Source: Lysobacter_K sp043738095 (GTDB lineage Bacteria > Pseudomonadota > Gammaproteobacteria > Xanthomonadales > Xanthomonadaceae). From it: a stretch of 17,694 nt of DNA. The position numbers and the translations under genes were made by a program. Shown piece after piece: positions 6,778 through 12,499 of the stretch (positions are counted from its first letter, which is position 1; each line of letters starts with the position of its first letter). The notes below the pieces were generated by a model that saw only the letters and a program-made list of their open reading frames with translations, was not told the DNA's origin and did no database searches. The stretch spans positions 1 through 17,694 of the forward strand of contig JAYSZI010000061.1 in assembly GCA_043738095.1 (NCBI GenBank), given 5' to 3'.

Positions 6778-8067
6778 TCAGTCGGCGGCAAGCCGCCGTA
6801 GCGCGTCCGCCGCGGTGTGGAACGAGCCAAACACGAGGATCCGGTCGCCCGGCCGCGCCCCGGCGCGGACCGCCGCCAGCGCGTGCCCGACGTCGGCATG
6901 ACGCGTGCCTTGGCCGGCAGACGTACCCGCCAGCCGCTCGGCGAATGTGGCCACGTCGACGCCACGCGGGACGTGCTCGGCCAAGCCTGCCAAATGCCAG
7001 CAGGTGATGCCGGCTGCCATGGCCTCTACTACGCCAATGACATCCTTGTCGCCGAGCGCGGCGTACACCGCATGGGTATCACCCGCGGCCGGCGCCGCGT
7101 TCAGCCACGCGGCCAGTTGCCGCGCTGCCTGCGGGTTGTGGCCGACGTCGACCACGATCTCCACGCCATCGCGCTCGAAACGCTGCAACCGTCCGGGAAC
7201 GTGGGCAGCCACGATGCCCCGGGCGACAGCTTCCTGCGCCAAGTCCACATCCAGCGCACGCAGCGCCGCGATCGCGACCGCGGCATTGCGCAGCTGCACC
7301 GGCGCGATCAGCCGCGGCAGCGGCAACAACCACTCGCAACCGACCTCCCGCCAGCGCCAGTGCTGCGCATCGACCGGCTCGAAGAAGAAATCGCAACCCG
7401 CGCGCACCGCCGATGCGCCGATTGCGTAGGCATGGCCGAGCACGCTCGACGGCGGATCGTCGTCGCCGAGCACCAGTGGTTTCCACGCGCGCGCGATGCC
7501 GGCCTTCTCGAAACCGATCGTCTCGCGGTCGTTGCCGAGGTAGTCCTGATGATCGAGGTCGACCGTGGTGATCACGGCCACGTCGGGATCGATGATATTG
7601 GTCGCATCGAGCCGACCGCCGAGGCCGACTTCGAGGATCGCAAGGTTTAGGTTGGCGCGCCCGAACAGCCACAGTGCGGCCAGCGTGCCGTATTCGAAAT
7701 AGGTCAATGGGATCGCGCGATCGTCCGCGCCCAACTGCTGGACGCGCGCAGCTTCGATCACTTCAAACGCCGTGATCAGGTCGGCGTCGCTGGCATCGAT
7801 GCCGCCGATCCGCACGCGCTCGTTGTAGCGCAGCAGGTGTGGCGAAGTGTAGGCGCCGACGGTCATTCCCGCCGCGCGCGCGATCGCCTCGATAAAGGCC
7901 ACCGTCGAACCCTTGCCGTTCGTGCCGCCTACGGTGATGACATGGTGCCCGGGCCGCTGCAATCCGAGCCGCTGCGCAACTACGCGTACGCGCTCCAGGC
8001 CCATGTCGATCGACTTGGGGTGCAGTCTTTCCATGTACGTCAGCCAATCGGCGAGCGAGCGTGTCAT
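6778..8067 (-). CDS. folC: Bifunctional dihydrofolate synthase / folylpolyglutamate synthase FolC
   Basis: Adds glutamate to dihydropteroate and further glutamates to folates, using ATP, in the cytoplasm. The 429-residue protein has all Mur-ligase-like signatures: P-loop GGTNGKGST (47-55), YTSPHLLRYNERV (73-85), LEVGLGGRLDATN (145-157), DLDHQDYLG (170-178), EKAGI with the probable carbamylated Lys188, and a C-terminal VDVGHNPQAAR block. The start at 8067 (MTRSLADWLTYMERLHP) matches the family. The frame stays open to an ATG at 8103, but the extra 12 residues have no support. No strong Shine-Dalgarno is seen; a -10 box lies 6 bp before the ATG. It heads the block leading to SPOR, cvpA and purF. 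accD, the common upstream neighbour, is absent here. Confidence 0.97.
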   Translation of the reverse strand: MTRSLADWLTYMERLHPKSIDMGLERVRVVAQRLGLQRPGHHVITVGGTNGKGSTVAFIEAIARAAGMTVGAYTSPHLLRYNERVRIGGIDASDADLITAFEVIEAARVQQLGADDRAIPLTYFEYGTLAALWLFGRANLNLAILEVGLGGRLDATNIIDPDVAVITTVDLDHQDYLGNDRETIGFEKAGIARAWKPLVLGDDDPPSSVLGHAYAIGASAVRAGCDFFFEPVDAQHWRWREVGCEWLLPLPRLIAPVQLRNAAVAIAALRALDVDLAQEAVARGIVAAHVPGRLQRFERDGVEIVVDVGHNPQAARQLAAWLNAAPAAGDTHAVYAALGDKDVIGVVEAMAAGITCWHLAGLAEHVPRGVDVATFAERLAGTSAGQGTRHADVGHALAAVRAGARPGDRILVFGSFHTAADALRRLAAD

Positions 8068-8073
8068 GGCGGC

Positions 8074-8103
8074 ATTATCCCGCGTGCATACAGGCGACGT
8101 CAT
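8074..8103 (-). promoter_or_regulatory. Candidate folC promoter, predicted leaderless transcript
   Basis: The minus strand has GATAAT (8079-8074) exactly 6 bp before the folC ATG, with a partial -35 (ATGACG, about 8103-8098) 18 bp upstream. Initiation would fall at the start codon. The geometry, -10 box plus 6 bp plus ATG, is the same as at lpxH, and the 6-bp linkers are nearly identical (GCCGCC here, GTCGCC there). Confidence 0.4.
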
Positions 8104-8131
8104 CCGCGCGTATGAAATGCACGGTGCATAC
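8084..8131. repeat. Paired GTGCATAC sites in the folC / hydrolase divergent gap
   Basis: GTGCATAC occurs at 8084-8091 and 8124-8131, 40 bp apart in the same orientation (about four helical turns). The second copy is part of an inverted repeat ATGCAC-G-GTGCAT (8117-8129). The first copy lies within the proposed folC promoter spacer. The arrangement suggests an operator for a regulator acting on folC, the divergent hydrolase, or both. Confidence 0.4.
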
Positions 8132-8164
8132 TCGTTGCCCTCGCGTTTTGTCTACACCCCGCCC

Positions 8165-9211
8165 ATGCAGCTCCGTCCTGCCGTCTTCGTCGTTATCGCG
8201 TTCGCATTGTCCGTACTCGGCACGCAAACACGCGCCGCCGGGTCCCCGCGCTGGCAGGCGGGCTACCAGACGATCGATGTCGGTAAGAACGCAGACAGCC
8301 GGCTGGAACATATAGCGGTGTGGTATCCCACGGGGGAGCGCGAGCAGCGATTTCGCACCGGACCATTCGCCATGCAAGTGGCTGCTAAAGCCCCCGCGGC
8401 TGCGGGACGATTTCCGGTAATTGGGCTCTCTCACGGCGCCTTTGGTCATCCCATCAACCACCGCGACCTCGCGATCGCCCTCGCGCGCGCTGGCTACATC
8501 GTGGTCGCACCGCAGCATGACGTCGCAGCCGATGCCGCCGGGTTCGGCGATGTGCGCCAACGCGAGGGGCGCCCCGCGGAACTGCTGCTTGCCTTGCGCA
8601 CAGTGCGTTCGCATCGCGCCTTCGCATCGCACTTCGATGCGGGCCGGATCGGCGCGATCGGCTACTCCGCCGGTGGCTACGCGGTGCTCGCGGCAATACA
8701 CGCCCGATCGAGCTGGCGTGACGCGGTGGGCCATTGTCTGCGGCACTTCATTTCCGATCGCCGCTTCTGCTTCGGTGGGGGCGGCGGGCAAGACCGGCAG
8801 CCCGGCACCGGGCGTGCATCGATAGCGGCGACGCCTCGGTCCGTGTCGTCGCCGACCGCGCTGCGCATCCGTGCGGCCGTGTTGCTGGCACCCGTCGCGG
8901 CCGTGTTCAGCACAGCGGGACTGACGCAGGTGCGTGCCCCCGTCCGCATCTACAGCGCCGACAACGACGAAAAACTCAACAGCCGCCTTCATGGCGATTG
9001 GCTCTACGCCACGCTCAAGGCGCAGGGGACCCCGGCCGAACGGATCCGCACGCAAGGCGGTCATTACATTTTCATGTCGCCGTTCCCGGACGCAATCAAG
9101 ACCCAGGTGGGCGCGGCGGCGCAGGACGCGCCGGGCTTCAATCGCCCCGCGTTCCAGCAACGTCTTGCGCGCGAAACGATTGCCTTTTTCACCCGCACCC
9201 TGCCCCGCTAA
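8165..9211 (+). CDS. Secreted alpha/beta hydrolase, dienelactone hydrolase / PAF-acetylhydrolase-like
   Basis: A 348-residue protein with an N-terminal signal peptide (MQLRPAVFVVIAFALSVLG, cleavage likely near TRAAG), so periplasmic or secreted. The alpha/beta-hydrolase core shows the oxyanion segment LSHGAFG (88-94), nucleophile elbow GYS168AGG, a probable acid in IYSADND (Asp266 or Asp268) and catalytic His300 in QGGHYIF. The layout resembles the predicted dienelactone hydrolase group (COG4188), which includes PAF-acetylhydrolase-like enzymes. The substrate is unknown; an ester or lipid is likely. A Gly-rich insert (203-208) and Cys191/Cys202 lie in the lid region. The frame stays open far upstream, but the ATG at 8165 gives the signal peptide. 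No Shine-Dalgarno is visible. Its stop overlaps the stop of the opposing phosphatase gene. Confidence 0.85.
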   Translation: MQLRPAVFVVIAFALSVLGTQTRAAGSPRWQAGYQTIDVGKNADSRLEHIAVWYPTGEREQRFRTGPFAMQVAAKAPAAAGRFPVIGLSHGAFGHPINHRDLAIALARAGYIVVAPQHDVAADAAGFGDVRQREGRPAELLLALRTVRSHRAFASHFDAGRIGAIGYSAGGYAVLAAIHARSSWRDAVGHCLRHFISDRRFCFGGGGGQDRQPGTGRASIAATPRSVSSPTALRIRAAVLLAPVAAVFSTAGLTQVRAPVRIYSADNDEKLNSRLHGDWLYATLKAQGTPAERIRTQGGHYIFMSPFPDAIKTQVGAAAQDAPGFNRPAFQQRLARETIAFFTRTLPR

Positions 9212-9849
9212 AGCGCCCGATGCACCGCCTCGCCAAACAACGCGGTGTGGTGGCTGCAGTCATTAAGGCGCACGACGTCCAGCTGATCGACGTCCGGGCC
9301 TTCGAGCAAATTCAGCGTGGTCGGGGCCTGGCGGAACGTCCACAGCTTTGCCAGCGGAATGCCAAGGATTCGGCACAACAACACGCGATTAACTGCATCG
9401 TGCGCGACCACCAGCAGCGTGTCGTCGTCACCGAGATCCGCGGCTGCGCGCGCGAATGCGGGCCAGGCGCGGTCGAACACGTGCTGCAGCGATTCGCCTT
9501 CAGGCATCAACACTTCGTGCGGGCTGTCGCGCCACGCTCGCAGGCGATCGCCGTCGCGCTCGCGGATCTCGCTGGCGAGCAGGCCTTCCCAGGTGCCGTG
9601 GGCGATTTCCATCAGTCCTGGATCGAGCGTGAGCGGCAAGTCGCGTTCGCCTAATGCGAGCTCAGCAGTGTGGCACGCGCGTTGCAACGGCGAGGCGACC
9701 GCGCGCGTGATCGGCACTTCGCGCAGGCGTGCACCCAGCGCGCGCGCCTGCGCCTCGCCGAGCGGCGACAGTGGGATGTCTTCCTGGCCCTGGTAGCGGC
9801 CTTCGGCGTTCCACGGGGTTTCGCCGTGGCGGGCGAGCAAGATGCGCAT
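9208..9849 (-). CDS. Histidine phosphatase family protein, candidate phosphoserine phosphatase
   Basis: A 213-residue enzyme of the phosphoglycerate-mutase-like histidine phosphatase superfamily. Catalytic residues are visible: LAR7H8GET (phospho-His8), SPLQR57, E81 with H84 in LMEIAHGTWEG, and VVAH150D. The C-terminal LNDCSH (196-200) matches the substrate-side motif of this subgroup. Family members include cobalamin phosphatases, GpmB-like proteins and the metal-independent phosphoserine phosphatase PspA. The start ATG at 9849 gives MRILLARHG, and 4 bp separate it from the serA stop, so it is very probably co-translated with serA. That context favours hydrolysis of phosphoserine, but the sequence does not prove it. 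Its TAG stop overlaps the TAA of the convergent hydrolase gene. Confidence 0.88.
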   Translation of the reverse strand: MRILLARHGETPWNAEGRYQGQEDIPLSPLGEAQARALGARLREVPITRAVASPLQRACHTAELALGERDLPLTLDPGLMEIAHGTWEGLLASEIRERDGDRLRAWRDSPHEVLMPEGESLQHVFDRAWPAFARAAADLGDDDTLLVVAHDAVNRVLLCRILGIPLAKLWTFRQAPTTLNLLEGPDVDQLDVVRLNDCSHHTALFGEAVHRAL

Positions 9850-9853
9850 GGCG

Positions 9854-11416
9854 TCAGACCTGCTGCAGCGACAGTATGCCGGGGGTCGCGCGCAACGTGG
9901 CGAGCTGGTCGTCGTCGACTTCGCGATCGACCGTGATCGCCGCACGCGCCTGGCCATCACCGGCCGCGCCGAGGGCGAAGTTGACGATGTTGATGCCGGC
10001 CGCGCCGAGCTGCGAACCGACCGTGCCGATCATGCCGGGACGGTCCTCATTGCGCAGCAGCAGCACATGCGCCTGCGGGTCGAACTCGATCTCGACGCCG
10101 TCCAGGCGCACCACGCGCGGGCCGCGGTGCAGGGTCGCTTCGATCTCGCGGCTGCGGTCTTCGCCTTCGACTTTCAGGCGCAGCAGGCGATCGAAACCGT
10201 CGCCGTCGCCGCCCAGGGTCTCGGCCACGGTCAGCCCGCGCAATTCGGCTTCCTGCAGCGCGTTCACCGGCGTCACCCGGCCAGATGCGGGGCCGAGCAA
10301 CGCCGCGACCAGGGTGCGCGTGAGCGGACGCGTGTCGAGGCCAGCGGTGCGCCCGGCGTAGGTGATGTGCAAGCGCGTCGGCGCTGGAACCAGTCGCCCG
10401 GCGAGGCGCCCCAGCGACGACATCAGCGGCATCCACGGCCCGACCTCGCGCGCGGCTTCGGCGGTCAGCGGCGGCAAGTTGACGCAGCCGGCGACGGCGC
10501 CGGTGTTGACGAAATCGATGATCTGTCGCGCCAGGATCGTGCTCACGGCCTGCTGCGCCTCGCTGGTCGATGCGCCCAAATGCGGGGTCAGGATCAGCTT
10601 CGGGTTTGCCCGCAGCAATGAGTCGGCGGGCAGCGGCTCGGTGACGAAAGTGTCCAGCGCAGCGCCGCCGAGGTGGTCTTCTTCGAGCAGCCGCAACAGC
10701 GCCACTTCGTCGACCAAGCCACCGCGCGCGGCATTGACGATGTACGAGCCTTTTTTCATCGAGCGCATGCGCGCTTCCGACAATAAGTTCGTTGTTTCCT
10801 TGGTGCGAGGGATATGCAACGTGATGATGTCGGCCCACGCCAGCAGTTCGTCGAAGGTCTTGAGCGGCACGCTGCCCTTGCCGGCCGCGGCAGCGGGCAG
10901 GAACGGATCGAACGCAGCGACTTCCATGCCGATGCCCTGCGCCTTGCGCGCAACGGTGCCGCCGATGCGGCCCAGGCCGATCACGCCGAGACGCTTGCCT
11001 TCGAGCTCGAAGCCGGTCAACCCAGCCTTCGGCCACTGCCCGGCCTTCATGCCCGCATCGGCGCGCGGGATATGACGTGCAAGCGCGAACAGCAACGAAA
11101 TCGCGTGCTCAGCCGCGGCCAGCGTGTTGCCGTCGGGCGCGTTCATCACGGCGATGCCGCGCGCGGTCGCGGCCTCGACATCGATCGTGTCGACGCCGGC
11201 GCCGGCACGGCCGATCACGCGCAAGTGTTTCGCCGCGACCAGCGCCTCGGCCGGCACCGCGGTGGCCGAGCGCACCAGCACCGCGTCGACGTCGGCCAGC
11301 GCTTGCGCCAGCACCGCGGGGTCCTTGATCGGGTCGGACACGGCAACGTCCCATCCCGCTTCGCGGAACAGGGCCAAACCGTCTTCGTGGATGCCGTCGC
11401 AGGCCAAAACTTTCAT
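9854..11416 (-). CDS. serA: D-3-phosphoglycerate dehydrogenase, long form
   Basis: First step of serine synthesis: oxidation of 3-phosphoglycerate to 3-phosphohydroxypyruvate with NAD+. At 520 residues this is the long form, with an extra substrate-binding (ASB) domain as in Mycobacterium and Bacillus, not the about 410-residue E. coli form. Visible features are the NAD-binding GLGRIG (147-152), catalytic Arg231 (NAARGGLVDE), Glu260 (TEPL) and His279 (TPHLGASTSEAQ), the ASB region (about 318-440), and a C-terminal ACT domain (450-520, RNEDRPGMIGTVG). The ACT domain suggests control by serine, as known for the family. The start at 11416 has an ideal AAGGAG (11423-11428) 6 bp upstream. The histidine phosphatase gene follows after 4 bp. 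Confidence 0.97.
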   Translation of the reverse strand: MKVLACDGIHEDGLALFREAGWDVAVSDPIKDPAVLAQALADVDAVLVRSATAVPAEALVAAKHLRVIGRAGAGVDTIDVEAATARGIAVMNAPDGNTLAAAEHAISLLFALARHIPRADAGMKAGQWPKAGLTGFELEGKRLGVIGLGRIGGTVARKAQGIGMEVAAFDPFLPAAAAGKGSVPLKTFDELLAWADIITLHIPRTKETTNLLSEARMRSMKKGSYIVNAARGGLVDEVALLRLLEEDHLGGAALDTFVTEPLPADSLLRANPKLILTPHLGASTSEAQQAVSTILARQIIDFVNTGAVAGCVNLPPLTAEAAREVGPWMPLMSSLGRLAGRLVPAPTRLHITYAGRTAGLDTRPLTRTLVAALLGPASGRVTPVNALQEAELRGLTVAETLGGDGDGFDRLLRLKVEGEDRSREIEATLHRGPRVVRLDGVEIEFDPQAHVLLLRNEDRPGMIGTVGSQLGAAGINIVNFALGAAGDGQARAAITVDREVDDDQLATLRATPGILSLQQV

Positions 11417-11740
11417 CGCAAGCTCCTTGGTGAGGGGGAGCGCGGAAAGCCTTGCGAGCCGGACTTGCGTGGAGCGCCGCTGGGGAAGCGGGCCGCGTGG
11501 GCGGCGGTGGTGCGGGTGGTGCTTCGGAGACGGGGCCGGCTGGCATGGGAATCCGCGAACGCTTGCAGCCTAGCAGACGGGCGCTGGCGTGCAACCCGGA
11601 GCAAGATGGGTCCTTGTGCTGCGGAGCCTGTTCGACATGTGCTGCGGTCCGGGGCTGCCCGGCAGTCACTGTGACGCCGCGCTGGCCCCGGGCCGGAGGG
11701 TGCGACACCATGGCGGCCGCATCCCCAAATGGAACAAAGC
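11417..11740. other. Intergenic region between serA and the DUF3224 gene
   Basis: No credible gene on either strand; open frames here are GC-driven and match no family I know. It holds the serA ribosome site, a candidate serA promoter near 11567-11594, and a short dyad GTCAC-T-GTGAC (11666-11676) of unknown meaning. If the promoter is right, the serA mRNA has a leader of about 145 bases. Confidence 0.5.
11567..11594 (-). promoter_or_regulatory. Candidate serA promoter
   Basis: On the minus strand, TTGCAC (11594-11589), a 16-bp spacer and TAGGCT (11572-11567). Both boxes are four of six matches to the sigma-70 consensus. It is the best candidate found upstream of serA, placed by motif only. 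Confidence 0.3.
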
Positions 11741-12145
11741 ATGGCGAAGCAAATCAAAGGCGAATTCGACGTCAAACGCAGTGCGCAGCCCGCTTGCGAC
11801 CTGGGCGACGGCGTGGAGGCGGGACACTTCCGCTTCGACAAGCGTTTCCATGGCGACCTCGACGCGATCAGCGTGGTGCACATGCTGGCGATCGGGACCG
11901 AGGTGGAGGGGTCGGCCGCGTATGTCGCGCTAGAGCGACTGACCGCGACGCTGCAGGGCCGAACCGGCACGTTCTGCATGCAGCACAGCGGCACCATGAC
12001 GCGCGGCGCGCCGACGTTGGCGCTGACGGTGGTGCCGGACTCGGGCACCGGGGAATTGCAGGGGTTGTCGGGCTCGATGGCGATCGACATCGTCGACGGC
12101 AAGCATTTCTACATGTTCGATTACGAGCTCGCAGCGCACACGTAA
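11741..12145 (+). CDS. DUF3224 family protein
   Basis: A 134-residue protein of the DUF3224 family: a beta-rich fold of single-domain cytoplasmic proteins with unknown function. Typical blocks are FDKRFHGDLDA (36-46 of the longer reading), YVALERLTATLQGRTGTF, MQHSGTMT and VVPDSGTGELQGLSG. There is no signal peptide or membrane segment. The chosen start is ATG 11741 (MAKQIKGEFDVK) with GGA 7 bp upstream; an in-frame ATG at 11729 adds four residues but has no ribosome site. It stands alone on the plus strand between serA and the S46 peptidase genes, so it is probably its own transcription unit. No promoter could be recognised. Confidence 0.88.
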   Translation: MAKQIKGEFDVKRSAQPACDLGDGVEAGHFRFDKRFHGDLDAISVVHMLAIGTEVEGSAAYVALERLTATLQGRTGTFCMQHSGTMTRGAPTLALTVVPDSGTGELQGLSGSMAIDIVDGKHFYMFDYELAAHT

Positions 12146-12499
12146 TCTGCGTTCCGTTGCTGGAATGGCGAGGGTGCGCGCAGGTGCCGGGCACGATGAT
12201 CCTAGCTCGCGCGGCCTACCTTCCAAGGTGCCTCCCCGGACGTCCGCCCAACGGGGCCATCCATCGCTGGACCTCCTTCAGGGCGCAGACAGTGGGAATG
12301 GAAACAGCCCCTAGTGCAGCACAGAAGTCCGGCCTTAGCCGCCGCCAGAGCGCAACGACTGAAGCTGTAGCGCACCCACCTTGCTACGGCGCCGCGCGCG
12401 CAACTCAACGAATGGCAATCGCCACTCACACGCGCGTTAGCCCAAAACAAACGCCGGCCGATGCCCGACCGGCGTCCCCTCAGTCTTCTCGCAACGCCC
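12146..12499. other. Intergenic region between the DUF3224 gene and the first S46 peptidase gene
   Basis: About 350 bp between convergent genes. It holds the intrinsic terminator of the S46 pair (12442-12475) and small dyads such as ACCTT-CC-AAGGT (12218-12229). I see no credible gene and no recognisable RNA. Open frames crossing it show no family features. Confidence 0.5.
12442..12475 (-). terminator. Intrinsic terminator of the S46 peptidase genes
   Basis: On the minus strand, 24 bp after the stop codon, a 10-bp stem with one G-T pair (arms ACGCCGGTCG and CGGCCGGCGT) closes a 5-base loop. It is followed by the T-rich tail TTGTTTT. This is a classic Rho-independent terminator, by far the clearest in the window. 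Confidence 0.88.

Noticed and set aside
6645..6965. Upstream extension of the SPOR gene to 6965
   Set aside because: It overlaps the end of folC and would bury the membrane anchor; MEPALKQR at 6644 is the family start.
8075..9160. Minus-strand open frame of 361 codons opposite the hydrolase
   Set aside because: The hydrolase strand has a signal peptide, GYSAGG and a catalytic His in order; the antisense frame has no such features.
11666..11676. GTCAC-T-GTGAC as a CRP/Clp-type site
   Set aside because: The half-sites are in the wrong arrangement and spacing for the TGTGA-N6-TCACA consensus.
12218..12229. Small dyad ACCTT-CC-AAGGT as a terminator for the DUF3224 gene
   Set aside because: Short stem, no T-run and 70 bp past the stop; too weak to call.
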